DNA from: Symsagittifera roscoffensis
Lineage: Eukaryota > Xenacoelomorpha > Acoela > Convolutidae
DNA: 64,000 nt
Direction: 5' to 3'
Assembly: GCF_963678635.1 (NCBI RefSeq)
Contig: NC_087064.1
Location: 44,244,346-44,308,345 of the forward strand
Shown: one piece after another, positions 1 through 10,178 of the stretch
How the letters are laid out: each line of letters opens with the position of its first letter
How positions within the stretch are numbered: position 1 is the stretch's first letter
Notes under the pieces: model-generated
The model's database searches: none
What the model was told of the DNA's origin: nothing
Seen by the model: only the letters and a program-made list of their open reading frames with translations
Position numbers and translations under genes: made by a program

Positions 1-877
1 GGTTGCGCAGGGAAGGCGTCACGTCATTCGGTATCCAGACCTCCAACCCTTCACTCATGTGTTCTCTGGCCTCGCGGTCAAGGTTGAACCGTCCTCTAGC
101 CCTGGGAGCTTCATCCACCTCCATGCGCGACTCTGGCCTCGAGCTGGTCACCACTCGTTCGTTTGACCTGGCTCCCTTCTGTGCGTCAAGCTCGCGTTGT
201 CGCTGTTCTATCCTTTCCAACTCCGACTTCAATTGATAACGATTCGCGACGTTCTCCCGCACCCTTAACTCCTGTTGATGCTCAGCTTTTTGTATCTCAA
301 GCAACCTCAGAGCTTGGTCTCGCTCATTGACCGCCTGGTCCCTTTCCAGCTGAACCTTCTCCCGATCCAGATTTGCCTGATCCCGATCGAGGTTCGCCTT
401 ATTCCTTTCCTTCTGCGTCTTCTCGAGCTCTTTCTTTAGAACACCTAGATCCGGATATGCCTCGGTCGTCTGTTGCATTCGTGACATCGATGGCACCCTA
501 CTCGAGCTCTGGCTGGTGGACCTTACTGTTGGCCTAGTCGGTAGTGGGAATTCCCCTGCGCCATATTCGGTGTTGTTATTCAGGCCAGGATTCCTTGCCA
601 AGTCAAAACCCCTTACTCCTCCATCCACATTCCAAGACAACCATCTGGTCTGTTCTTGGTTCGATATTCCCTCGGTGGTGTAGCCGATCATCAAGACAGC
701 CTCCGTTGCAGACTCCCTGCACTCACCCTGGTCCTCCAACTGGAGGATGGCATTCAGCATCACCGCCATTCTCTCGTCTATTTGGGTATAGTCCAAGTCC
801 CTCAGGCGCCTGTATAGCTCATCAAGAGTGGGCTTCCTCAGGGCCGCGGGCACGGAGTTCCAGAATCGGTCTGCCAT
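1..877 (-). CDS. Coiled-coil reading frame downstream of pol, partial (runs off left edge)
   Basis: Starts at an ATG at 877-875 (M-A-D-R-F-W) and stays open for about 292 codons to the window edge. Residues 1-100 look globular. Residues about 150-250 are a highly charged heptad-like stretch rich in Glu, Arg, Gln and Lys (for example repeated NLDRDQ/NLDREK), a probable long coiled coil. No zinc knuckle, protease, signal peptide or membrane segment is visible in the part present. It lies on the same strand as the Ty3/gypsy polyprotein and 508 bp after its stop, which is the place where env or other accessory frames sit in LTR elements. It is therefore probably a second product of that element. 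I do not recognise its family. A structural or capsid-like role is possible but is only inference. Confidence 0.6.
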   Translation of the reverse strand, partial: MADRFWNSVPAALRKPTLDELYRRLRDLDYTQIDERMAVMLNAILQLEDQGECRESATEAVLMIGYTTEGISNQEQTRWLSWNVDGGVRGFDLARNPGLNNNTEYGAGEFPLPTRPTVRSTSQSSSRVPSMSRMQQTTEAYPDLGVLKKELEKTQKERNKANLDRDQANLDREKVQLERDQAVNERDQALRLLEIQKAEHQQELRVRENVANRYQLKSELERIEQRQRELDAQKGARSNERVVTSSRPESRMEVDEAPRARGRFNLDREAREHMSEGLEVWIPNDVTPSLRN

Positions 878-1385
878 TCTTTGTAACTTCGGGATGTATG
901 TAGGTAGATGTTAACCAGCTCAAGAATTACCTTACCAACTCAAGAATTACCTTACCAACTCAAGAATTACCTAAAACTGTTCTCTTGCAAGTACTTGCTG
1001 TAGATTCGGATTATCGCGTGTTCAATCAAGATTCTCTCTTTCTGTTACTCGCTTGAGTGTAGTTGGATTTTCAACTTTGTTTTTCAAACTTGATCTGAAA
1101 ACAGAAAGCTCATTAAAACTTAGCATGTCACGTTCCTAACCTAGAGACCCCCCTTCTACCCATCTGGTTAAAATCTTATCATTCTCATATCACTTAAAGC
1201 AATTCGATTGGATTTTCCCTTAAGAACATGCAGATTCATTTTATGTTTTAGCACCATCAATTCTTTCTTTTAAAATTCAATTGTCATGCCAATCACATCT
1301 TAAGATCCCTTTACCTGCGCCGCACCCCAGTACCTAACTCAAGACTCCTCCCTCACACCCGACCTGATACCTCCCTGTACCCGAC
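878..1385 (-). other. Gap between the two retroelement reading frames
   Basis: 508 bp with no gene on either strand. It contains a short tandem array at about 915-972, with three copies of a 20-bp unit containing CTCAAGAATTACC. I saw no convincing splice acceptor or promoter in front of the downstream frame. Confidence 0.6.
915..972. repeat. 20-bp tandem repeat, 3 copies
   Basis: Three near-identical 20-bp units (core AACTCAAGAATTACCTTACC) immediately upstream, in element sense, of the start of the coiled-coil reading frame. Confidence 0.85.
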
Positions 1386-1841
1386 TCAGGCGATGCTCAA
1401 GTAGTACTTCTTGTGAAGATGCACCATTATCTCTGTTTCTGCAAAGACCACATGTAGGATAGCGTACAATTCCCTCGAGCTCAGTTTGCCCCTGTTTGGG
1501 TCGTACACCGGCATCGAGACCTCCACTATTCCTCTTTCAATCATGAAGTCACGTAGTCTTGTCAGTGCCAATATCACGTGTTCGGGATCAATTGTGTTTC
1601 TGTCGTTGACTCTCGTTACTAGGAAGCAGAGGTATTTGCCCGGGACTTGTGCCACTGACGGTGGAAGCGCTGCTATGCCTCCCAGTCCTGGCCTCTGTCT
1701 GAACAGAAACTCTACGTTCTGGTACTCTCTTTTGAAGTCAGCCTCCAATCTTGATTTGAAACTCATGTCCGCCGTGATGCAGATCGCGCTGGTCCTGTTT
1801 GACAGGATGAAGTCGCTATCCGTTATCATGATGTTCTCTGA
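1386..1841 (-). other. Macro (ADP-ribose-binding) -like domain, C-terminus of the polyprotein
   Basis: Residues about 2780-2930 of the polyprotein. Visible signature: a strand plus helix start (SAICITADMSF), a core strand followed by a kinase-like VTR (KYLCFLVTR), a helix (ILALTRLRDFMIERG), the strand/loop VEVSMPVYDPNRG, then a helix and a last strand (AETEIMVHLH). This order matches the OARD1/TARG1-type macro domains that bind or hydrolyse ADP-ribose. The usual glycine-rich loop after S-M-P is replaced by YDPNRG, so binding without hydrolysis, or a lost activity, is possible. The assignment is by eye. Confidence 0.6.
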
Positions 1842-4800
1842 GTATTCATTGGGTATTTCGAATTTCGTTTTGAAATTCCTTCCTATGGTAGGCTCTGGTT
1901 CTTCTTCCTCCAGTTCCAATCCGCTTGTTTCCCTCACTTCCTTGAGCTTCTTTATCATCAAATTTTCGGTGTGGGTAAGTCCTACCCCCACTCCCCGGAC
2001 AAAAATATTTATCGACGTCCCCGTCGATGTAGTCGGGTCTGAATTGTCCTTGGGGATGTCCAGTGGCCTGTCTGTTGCTGTCCATCCGAAAAGAGGGTCC
2101 TCTGTCTTCATGTAATTTGTTGCTGATACATCGATTTGCTGAATGCTTTGTCCTTCGCGGCTCTCGTCTTTGACATCACGCATCCACTCTAGAATCCTCA
2201 AGTTCGTGTTCTCCCTCCTTTCTATTTCACTCTGTTCGAGATCCGTCTCCAATTCTGGCGTCGAGTAATCTTCCTGCGGATAATGTCCACCATCGTCAAT
2301 GACCTGCCATTCCTCTTCGGCTTCCAGTTCGCCTGCGCTTAGTAGTTCATCGCCCAACTTGTCCGGCTGTATCTTATCGATCAAGAAGTCATCCCCGTAC
2401 CTATTGTACCTCATACCTGTTCGTTTACGATTGCCAGTCCTGGTTTCCGGTGGTGTTGGTCGATCCGGCTCCATCCACTTCGGTACCTCGTTTTGCTCTG
2501 GGTCGTTCCAGTCTTCTTCTACAAATGAACCTGCATCCGACTCCACTTCTATCTTTTCGTTGTCGTCCAAACTCAAGTTCTCATTACCATCATTTTTCTC
2601 TCTAGTGCCTTTCTCATTCACCTCGCACGCTGGTTCCACCACCAGGTACTCAAGACCTTCCATGTCTTTTGGTAGGCACCAGTCCTCCGGGGACGGGACA
2701 TGAGGCTTCAGATTTTCGTAATGTGCTGCTCGCCCTGTACTCAAGCGATAGAACCGTCCTTGTTGGTGTACTTCCGTAATCATTAACGGTCCTCTCCATT
2801 TCTTGAGTAGTTTCTTTGTTCCCTTGGGAGGTATGACATTTTGGAAGACCCACACGTATTGGCCCACTTCGTATGGCTTTGCTCTTAGTATCTTTTCGTC
2901 ATATTTCTTGCGTTGCCTCATTTGCGCTTGCGCCGTGTTTCTCCGACATAGTTCGTTTAGCTCTTGTTGTCTTTTGATCGCTTCCTTCACGTATGCTTGA
3001 GGTGACGTCCTCTTCCCCTCGTACTCCGGGTAGAAGAATGTTATAGGCATTGCCCTTTCCCTGCCTGTCAACATCATGAAAGGACTGATACCCGTCGTTG
3101 AGTGCTGAGTACTATTATAGGCTCCTACTACCTGTGGCAGGTATTTGTCCCAGTCCGTCATGTATCTCGAGCAGTACACCCTGAGAATGTTGACCAGTGT
3201 CCTGTTCTGTCTCTCTACCAACCCATTGGTCTGTGGATGATAGGTCGTCGAGTGCGCTTGAGCAATGTGTGATCTCTTCATCAATTCTTTTGTCAAGTCC
3301 CCCACAAAAGCCTTGCCGTTGTCCGACTGGAAAGTCATTGGGCAACCATACCGCGATATCCAATGCGTTATCAGGTGATCACATGTCTCCTCTGCCGAGG
3401 CTGTCTGGCACGGAACCGCTTCCGCCAACTTGGTGAAGTGATCTATTATAACTAGTATTTGGTTATAACCCGACTCCGTCATGCAGATTTTCTGATGGTC
3501 TATCTGCACCACTTCATTGAATTCCGAACTCTCGACAGACTTGAGGGGAAACTTCATCTTCCTTGGGTCTTTTACTTGAAGGCATGCTAGGCAGGCATTC
3601 ACCCATCTCTCGCAAGCTTTTCTCATTCCCGGCCAGTCAAACCTGTGAAGTATCCTTTGTTGTACTTTATCTATCCCCTGGTGGCCCATCTGGTCGTGTG
3701 ATCTGAAAAGCACCTCCGTTTGGTACAATTGTGGTAGTATGATGAGGTTGTGTTTGTGTAATATCTTTTCCTCATCTCTTCTCTTGCACGCTACCACCCC
3801 TTCAGCTGTGTGATAAAGTAAGTCTCTCTTTTCTTTGTAGAACTGGCTCAAGATCTTGTAGCTGTCTTCCTCAAGTTCCCCCTTCTCCTTGACTCCCGAA
3901 TGGATCCATTTGGAGAGGTTACTTGTCATTTTGTCATTCTTCTGGGCCCTTATTAGGTCAGACAGCCTGTATCTCGCCTTAACGTGCTCCTTTAGCGCCA
4001 TGATCTGTCCATTCATCTCACCAGGGTTGTGGATGTCATCGCTCAGTTTCACACATATCATCCTTTTCACGATTTTCATGTCGTCTTCTGGTACCAGATT
4101 CGTTCTGACGTTTGAGTTGCACGATAGTTCCCTTAGTGGTTTTCTTGAAACTGCTATTTTCTCGAGCTCTTCACCACCTCGTACCTCTTGTAATTCCAGA
4201 TTGTACGTCCCTGAAGATGGATCCGTCTGTAATTCCCTGTCGTGCTGTCTTATCTTCTCTTCCGCCAGTATCATGCATAGACTGTCTTGGTCTTCGCTGC
4301 TCTCATCCGAGTCTTCATCCCACTCTTTACGCTCCCCGGACAATTTCCCTTCTCCGGTTTTGTCTTCTTCCATGAATCTGGACCACTCCCCGGACTCTTG
4401 ATCTAGTCCCAGGTGTTCAACTTCTTCTCTGAATGTTACTTTCTTATCCCTGACTTTTGTCTGCTCCAGAATTTTTTCGGGGATTTTTTCAACTAGTGAT
4501 CGCACGACTTCCTTGCTATCAGTGATGCTTCCTTTTGAGACATCAGTATTGTTCACTGTTTCTTCTCTCCGAAGTATGGTTAGTTCCGGTGCCTCCTGAC
4601 CTTTCCCTTGGATCACGGGCTTGTCATCTGATAGTTTCTCAAGCAACCTCATTAAGTCTTCATCTATTCGGACCGTTCCCTCCTCTACCTGGATGAGATC
4701 ATAACCTTTTGCCTTGAGTGTTTCCCTCACGATCTTGGACTTGAGCATTATTCCTATCGGAATCCCTCTGCTTTTCTTCAAGATGGTCTTTTCAAGAGGC

Positions 4801-7800
4801 TCTTTCGGCAATTCGGGATGATCTTCAATCGGTTTGCCTGATTTGTCCAGCCATCTCGTGAGTGGAAGACTGTCGTACGTTTCTTTGTCCATAAAGGAGA
4901 AGCCGTCTTTGATCTCAGGTCTGTCCGCCTCTCTTTGTTCTTGCCTCTCGTAGAACTCCGTCTTCTTACTCAAGCTGTCAGCATTTTGATGTTTATCTCG
5001 TGTTCTGTGCTCAATTATCATGTTGTATCCATCCAAGCGAACTATCCACCTCCCAATATAGCTCTGGTCCATTGAGTACGTTTTCAGCCAGCTTAGTGCT
5101 CGGTTGTCGACTCGCAGCTTGAAGGGCTCACTGCCTAAGTATGCTCTGTATTTTTCGACAAAGGTGACCACCGCGAACATCTCTGCTTTCGGTGCCCCGT
5201 ACTTCATTTCTGTGTCACTTAGGACCTTGCTCCCGTATGCTATTGGTCTCAAGACTGTCTTCCCATTCCATTCTTGTTCTTGATGGAGAATCCCAGAAAT
5301 AGCGACTACTGACGCATCCGTGTCTAGCACGTACATCCCCTTCTCAGTCGGCATACCCAGTACTGGTGCCTCACACAGCTCTTTCTTTATTCTCTGGAAT
5401 GACTCTTCTGCCGCGTTGTTCCACGTGAACTTCTTGCCCTTATGTCTCATTAATTGTTGCATCGGGTATACCTTGTCCGCATAGCCCTTGATGAATTCTC
5501 TATAATAGTTGGCGAAACCCAGGAAGCTCATCAGCTGGTGCTCCGTCTTCGGTGATTTCCAGGTTAGGACTGCTTCCACGGCGTCTGGATCAGGTCTGAT
5601 ACCGTGTTTATCTACCATCCTGCCCAAGTATTTAATCGAGTCCTTGAGTATCTCGCACTTTGATGGTTTACACTTTAGCCCCGACCTCTTCATGCATGCA
5701 AACACTTCGTCTAGTCTCTCAATGTGGTCTTCCAGTGTTGGCGTCGCTATTACCACGTCATCCACGTAGCACATTACCAGGTTGCCATACTTCTTCGTTA
5801 CGCCTATCAGCTCGTGTGCCATCAACCGCTGAAACGTGGCTGTGGCATTGCAAAGTCCAAACGGCATCCGTTTCCATTGAAACAGACCCAACTCGCAGGC
5901 AAACCCTGTATTGTCCCTGTCCTGCTTCCTTAGTGGTACTTGTAAATCAAGAGTCGTAAAAAATTTTGCATCACCTAACTTCGAGAGGCTCTCATCAATC
6001 CTAGGTATGGGATAGGCATCCTTTACCGTGACGGAGTTCAGGTATCGAAAGTCACAACAAAACCTCAACTGGTCGCCTTTCTTTTTGGCCATCACTACTC
6101 CACACGCCCACGGTGACTTGGATGGTTCTATCATGTCATACTCTAGTAACGTCTCGATCTCTTTTCTACACGCGTCCGATTTGTGTGGGGTCATGCGCCT
6201 CGCCCCCTCCCTGTGTGGCACCGCGTTTTCCTCAAGTTCTATTTCATGTTCAACAAAATTACAACACCCGATATCCACCTTATGCCTTGAAAAAACCTCC
6301 TCGTTCCGCTCTAGTACGTCCTTGATAGCTTCGAGCTGTTCATCTTTCAGTTTGCCCCTTAAATGTTCAATCTCCGGCAGAACCGGTTTATCTGTTTGCA
6401 TTTCATCTAGCGTGGGTCGCTCTGGAAAGTTCGAACAGCTCGAAAGCCCATCGTCCGTTTCTGACTTAAGTGATTTGATAAGACCTGAAGAATCTTTTAT
6501 TCTCTGCAATCGTCTCAAGATACAAATTTTGTCCCTGTGATTAGGACAATCAACAACTTCATTTTGTTTTGAGTTTTCAATTGTTTCGTATCGAGTTTTA
6601 ACTGGTAAAGCATATCCCAGCTTCCTCCCTCTCTGTATCGTGATCGGTATATCAAGGGTATTCAACAAGACACTGACGCAGAGGCCGCTCTTCGTTATCG
6701 AAAATGATCTTCCTAAAACAGCAGCGCTTTGACTATTGGGATTTGGAACTATACACACTTGCTTGTTGTCACTTAGTTCATTATAATTTTTCATCCTCAA
6801 GCTTCTGATTGCCGCTTCATTAGCTTTTAACCTCACTCTCCTACTCAAGAATACCGGTGCTTTGTTCTCATTTGCCATTATTAAATTTACCGGTTTGATT
6901 GCGTACCTCCTATCCGGGTTCCGTATCCTGAACATTGCATTATTTAGATCTATCGTTACGTCGAAATTCCTGATGAAGTCTCTGCCCAAAATGAATTGGT
7001 CAGATTCATCTAGGTTTTCTACCACAATGAAGCTCATCCACAGGTTACGTTCCCCCAAATTGAGGGCTATTATCGGCGTCCTGCCCAACACTCGAAGGGC
7101 CCCTTTGTTTGCAGCTGACAGCCGTATTCTCGAGTCTATCAAGTCACCTTTGTCAAAGCCCATCTTTTCCCATGTTTCGATTGGTATGACGCTCAAGACT
7201 GCTCCCGTGTCAAGTAATCCACGTAACTGAGTCTTTTTGCCATTTATGTCTAGCACGTGCCCTGTCACGTCTGCTTCCGTCCCGATGTGCATTGCATCTT
7301 CTTCAAGCATAGCACAGTGTCCAATCGATCTTACTTTCAATTCCTCTTTTCCTACATAGATTTGTCCAATTAGGTCTTCGTCGCATGTTATCATCGTCTT
7401 GGTATAGATGTTGATTCCATCTATATTTAGCATGACCTCGTGTGGACCATAAGCTTCAGTGTACCTATTATCAACACGTACCGACTTGCTGCCCCCTCTC
7501 GTGAGTAGTGCCCTGAGCGCTCTGGAAGTCGTTTGTGGACTTATTCCACTCAAGTAGTCTGCATACACGTCAATGTGCATTATCGTCTGGTCGCTCGGCT
7601 CGCTCAAGTTTCTGGTTACCTCGTGTCCGCCCACTGTGATTATCGACATTATTCTTGCTCCAATTTTCGATATTCCAAAAGGTTTACCTGTCACCATTTT
7701 CACGGTGTTACAATTCCCGGTCTTCATTGAGCCCGTTCTAGCCTCTGGTATTGAGTTCGATCCGGTTAATGCTTCGTTAAAATTCTGTCTTTCGATCTCC

Positions 7801-10178
7801 AACTTTAGTCGTTGCTCTATTTCTTTCGCAGCCAGATCTTGTTTCACTTTGGCAATTGCTTCCGTCGCCGCTTTCTCATAATTTATCTCTAGAGAGCTTC
7901 CGGCCGCGGACTCTAACGCACCGCTAACATGTGTAACAGCTTTCACTGTCTTCGTCGGCAATTCGGTGTTTGGTGCCCCCAAGTTCCTAGATTCAAACTC
8001 GTTTTGCCTGTTCCACTGATTCTGCACCGCCGCTAATGCCAACTTATGTTTGGGGTGATTCTGGTCCTTGACCGCTTCCCAGAACAAGGGACAATCCATT
8101 CTGAAGTGCCCCTCCTGGTTACAGAAGAAGCATCTGGCGCCTATCTTGATGATTAAGCCATTATAGTACTCATGTTCCTCCATCTGGCTCATATCCTCTT
8201 CATCCGGTGCATAACCTAGGCTCTTCATGCCTTGTTTGTACGTTGTGCAGTCAGCCACATGATGATCCGCTGACCCGCAGTTCGCGCATGATCTGCGCTT
8301 GTCCATATCATCTCTAGGTTTATACCATGATGACCTCTGGGGTTGGCTTCCCCCTTGCGTGTTCCTATTTTCGGAATATGAGTACTTCTTAGGTTTCATC
8401 AGCATGTATTCTCTTGATTTCTGTCTCATTTCTTCTGGGGTGGGTGCGCTGTCCTTCGACAATGTGTAGTATGTTGCTAACATTGTCCTTAAGTCATCAC
8501 TTTTCACCCCATCGATGAACTTCGAGGCAATGCTAAAGTTCCGTCTATTTGTCGATTCCTCTGGGTCACTCCTCCTTCTCAAGCTCTCGAGGTCATCTAG
8601 GAACCGATCTATTGACTCGTCGTCCCTCTGCCTTCTCTTTTCAAATCGCATCATCGCTTGGTGACCCTTCATGCCTGACCCGAATCGATTCAGCAATATC
8701 TCGAAGATCTTGTCCGCAGTGTCGCGTTCTTCCTCCTTCTTTGCGACCACGCATTTTAATGCCGTTCCTTCCAAGTTGCTCAGTATGGCTGTACATGCTT
8801 GTCTTTCGTCACTCAAGTTATCTTGTTCTAGATGTAATCTCATCACTTCCACCCAAGTGTCAATGCATCCATCGGAGTCGTCTTTGAATTCTTTTGGCTT
8901 CTTGAATGTCTTTCTTGATTTTCCCTCTCTCCTGTCGCTCGAGTCAGTGTTCCTCGTGGCGAAGGCCTCTAGAGTCCTGTTCATCATCTCCCAAGTGCTG
9001 GCCCATGTCATAGCATCCGGTCCTGTGTTGCTGTTAGCTGTTGAATCTCCCGGAGCAGTCGTTGTATTCGACGTTCCATTCTTCATTATTGTTTTCGCAG
9101 CTGTTGGTGCTATGCTTATCGCATCCCTGGTTAAGGGCAACGGTGTCGATTGCCGTTTGTTCCTTTGTGGTTCTACAAAGTCAACTCTGGTGCTTTGCGT
9201 ACGATCCGCTGCTGGTCTTTCTTGTGGAGTGGAACCTCTCAAGATTGCATCCAACTTCGCCTGTATTGCACACGAACTCTCGGCTTGACTCTTGCTCATT
9301 GTGTCCATTCTCCTTTCCAGGCTCCCTAATTGGCTGTTGACATCATCATATCGGTTCTTCAACTGTTGCATGTCTGTTTTGATGTTCTTTTCTCGTTCTT
9401 CATTGGTGGCTTCTACCTTATCTGACATTTCCTTGAGTCTCTCATCTGTTGCCTTAGCTAGATTAAAATAACTGTCTAGATACTCGTGCTTGTTGTATCT
9501 TATCTCCTTTTTTATCACCTCTCTGTCTTCTTCACTGTGCTTAAGTCTTTTGTCAATCTGATTTAATTTCGCCAACAAGTCACCCAGCTCAATGGTAGTC
9601 TCTTCATGGTCAGCCGTCGGTCTCTCTTCGGCCGTAGCCTCTGCTTTAGCTTGTTCCTCTCTTGGATTGGCTTCTGAGGTCTTCGTGCTCACTGTCCCAA
9701 ATGTGCGTGCTCTTTCTGCTTTTGGTTCTTCAGTCACGTTTTCTTTCGTTTTTATTCCGAACATTATTCCCAATTTTTCCGTAAAAGATGTCCTCTTTAC
9801 TTGAGAGTCTTCTTTCACCGTTTCTTCGGTGTTGCCTATTGCATCTTCCGCGTCATCTATCGGTGAGAACTCTATGGGTTTCTGGTTCGGTTCCTCTGCA
9901 TTGGGCATTGGAGTTGACTCTGTCGCCATCTTCCTTGTTTCATCCACACTTTGATCGGGTGTCTCTAGATCAATCTCGATGGTGGGTCCTACTCGCTCCC
10001 CTTCCGTGCCCTCTTTCGCCCTGCTCTCCGCTGTACTCCTTGTGCTGACCATGTTAACTGAAAAGTTCTTCTTCGTTATCTTTGGGCCCGTTGATGTCGT
10101 TCCGCGCAGCGATGAATTATATTTTGTGTTTGATCCACTTGACCTTTTTTCGAGCACCGGTACCCTACTCCGCCTCAT
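1386..10178 (-). CDS. Ty3/gypsy Gag-Pol polyprotein with C-terminal macro-like domain
   Basis: A single 2,930-codon frame with no stop or frameshift. Order seen: charged N-terminus with coiled coil (about 190-300); capsid-like Gag (about 430-600); two CCHC zinc knuckles (residues 631-644 and 683-696); aspartic protease with D-T-G-A at 990; reverse transcriptase with Y-V-D-D at 1471-1474; RNase H (first Asp 1619, ending near 1740); an acidic linker of about 400 residues; integrase with an H-H-C-C finger (Cys 2196, 2199) and D2227, D2286, E2322 (D-D-35-E); a GPY/F-like module (about 2430-2490); an acidic tail; and a macro-like fold in the last 150 residues. Fusion of gag and pol in one frame is known among Ty3/gypsy elements; the total length and the terminal domain are unusual. 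Just after the motif A Asp of the reverse transcriptase the chain is about five residues short compared with the family, so the enzyme may be impaired despite the open frame. Confidence 0.93.
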   Translation of the reverse strand: MRRSRVPVLEKRSSGSNTKYNSSLRGTTSTGPKITKKNFSVNMVSTRSTAESRAKEGTEGERVGPTIEIDLETPDQSVDETRKMATESTPMPNAEEPNQKPIEFSPIDDAEDAIGNTEETVKEDSQVKRTSFTEKLGIMFGIKTKENVTEEPKAERARTFGTVSTKTSEANPREEQAKAEATAEERPTADHEETTIELGDLLAKLNQIDKRLKHSEEDREVIKKEIRYNKHEYLDSYFNLAKATDERLKEMSDKVEATNEEREKNIKTDMQQLKNRYDDVNSQLGSLERRMDTMSKSQAESSCAIQAKLDAILRGSTPQERPAADRTQSTRVDFVEPQRNKRQSTPLPLTRDAISIAPTAAKTIMKNGTSNTTTAPGDSTANSNTGPDAMTWASTWEMMNRTLEAFATRNTDSSDRREGKSRKTFKKPKEFKDDSDGCIDTWVEVMRLHLEQDNLSDERQACTAILSNLEGTALKCVVAKKEEERDTADKIFEILLNRFGSGMKGHQAMMRFEKRRQRDDESIDRFLDDLESLRRRSDPEESTNRRNFSIASKFIDGVKSDDLRTMLATYYTLSKDSAPTPEEMRQKSREYMLMKPKKYSYSENRNTQGGSQPQRSSWYKPRDDMDKRRSCANCGSADHHVADCTTYKQGMKSLGYAPDEEDMSQMEEHEYYNGLIIKIGARCFFCNQEGHFRMDCPLFWEAVKDQNHPKHKLALAAVQNQWNRQNEFESRNLGAPNTELPTKTVKAVTHVSGALESAAGSSLEINYEKAATEAIAKVKQDLAAKEIEQRLKLEIERQNFNEALTGSNSIPEARTGSMKTGNCNTVKMVTGKPFGISKIGARIMSIITVGGHEVTRNLSEPSDQTIMHIDVYADYLSGISPQTTSRALRALLTRGGSKSVRVDNRYTEAYGPHEVMLNIDGINIYTKTMITCDEDLIGQIYVGKEELKVRSIGHCAMLEEDAMHIGTEADVTGHVLDINGKKTQLRGLLDTGAVLSVIPIETWEKMGFDKGDLIDSRIRLSAANKGALRVLGRTPIIALNLGERNLWMSFIVVENLDESDQFILGRDFIRNFDVTIDLNNAMFRIRNPDRRYAIKPVNLIMANENKAPVFLSRRVRLKANEAAIRSLRMKNYNELSDNKQVCIVPNPNSQSAAVLGRSFSITKSGLCVSVLLNTLDIPITIQRGRKLGYALPVKTRYETIENSKQNEVVDCPNHRDKICILRRLQRIKDSSGLIKSLKSETDDGLSSCSNFPERPTLDEMQTDKPVLPEIEHLRGKLKDEQLEAIKDVLERNEEVFSRHKVDIGCCNFVEHEIELEENAVPHREGARRMTPHKSDACRKEIETLLEYDMIEPSKSPWACGVVMAKKKGDQLRFCCDFRYLNSVTVKDAYPIPRIDESLSKLGDAKFFTTLDLQVPLRKQDRDNTGFACELGLFQWKRMPFGLCNATATFQRLMAHELIGVTKKYGNLVMCYVDDVVIATPTLEDHIERLDEVFACMKRSGLKCKPSKCEILKDSIKYLGRMVDKHGIRPDPDAVEAVLTWKSPKTEHQLMSFLGFANYYREFIKGYADKVYPMQQLMRHKGKKFTWNNAAEESFQRIKKELCEAPVLGMPTEKGMYVLDTDASVVAISGILHQEQEWNGKTVLRPIAYGSKVLSDTEMKYGAPKAEMFAVVTFVEKYRAYLGSEPFKLRVDNRALSWLKTYSMDQSYIGRWIVRLDGYNMIIEHRTRDKHQNADSLSKKTEFYERQEQREADRPEIKDGFSFMDKETYDSLPLTRWLDKSGKPIEDHPELPKEPLEKTILKKSRGIPIGIMLKSKIVRETLKAKGYDLIQVEEGTVRIDEDLMRLLEKLSDDKPVIQGKGQEAPELTILRREETVNNTDVSKGSITDSKEVVRSLVEKIPEKILEQTKVRDKKVTFREEVEHLGLDQESGEWSRFMEEDKTGEGKLSGERKEWDEDSDESSEDQDSLCMILAEEKIRQHDRELQTDPSSGTYNLELQEVRGGEELEKIAVSRKPLRELSCNSNVRTNLVPEDDMKIVKRMICVKLSDDIHNPGEMNGQIMALKEHVKARYRLSDLIRAQKNDKMTSNLSKWIHSGVKEKGELEEDSYKILSQFYKEKRDLLYHTAEGVVACKRRDEEKILHKHNLIILPQLYQTEVLFRSHDQMGHQGIDKVQQRILHRFDWPGMRKACERWVNACLACLQVKDPRKMKFPLKSVESSEFNEVVQIDHQKICMTESGYNQILVIIDHFTKLAEAVPCQTASAEETCDHLITHWISRYGCPMTFQSDNGKAFVGDLTKELMKRSHIAQAHSTTYHPQTNGLVERQNRTLVNILRVYCSRYMTDWDKYLPQVVGAYNSTQHSTTGISPFMMLTGRERAMPITFFYPEYEGKRTSPQAYVKEAIKRQQELNELCRRNTAQAQMRQRKKYDEKILRAKPYEVGQYVWVFQNVIPPKGTKKLLKKWRGPLMITEVHQQGRFYRLSTGRAAHYENLKPHVPSPEDWCLPKDMEGLEYLVVEPACEVNEKGTREKNDGNENLSLDDNEKIEVESDAGSFVEEDWNDPEQNEVPKWMEPDRPTPPETRTGNRKRTGMRYNRYGDDFLIDKIQPDKLGDELLSAGELEAEEEWQVIDDGGHYPQEDYSTPELETDLEQSEIERRENTNLRILEWMRDVKDESREGQSIQQIDVSATNYMKTEDPLFGWTATDRPLDIPKDNSDPTTSTGTSINIFVRGVGVGLTHTENLMIKKLKEVRETSGLELEEEEPEPTIGRNFKTKFEIPNEYSENIMITDSDFILSNRTSAICITADMSFKSRLEADFKREYQNVEFLFRQRPGLGGIAALPPSVAQVPGKYLCFLVTRVNDRNTIDPEHVILALTRLRDFMIERGIVEVSMPVYDPNRGKLSSRELYAILHVVFAETEIMVHLHKKYYLSIA

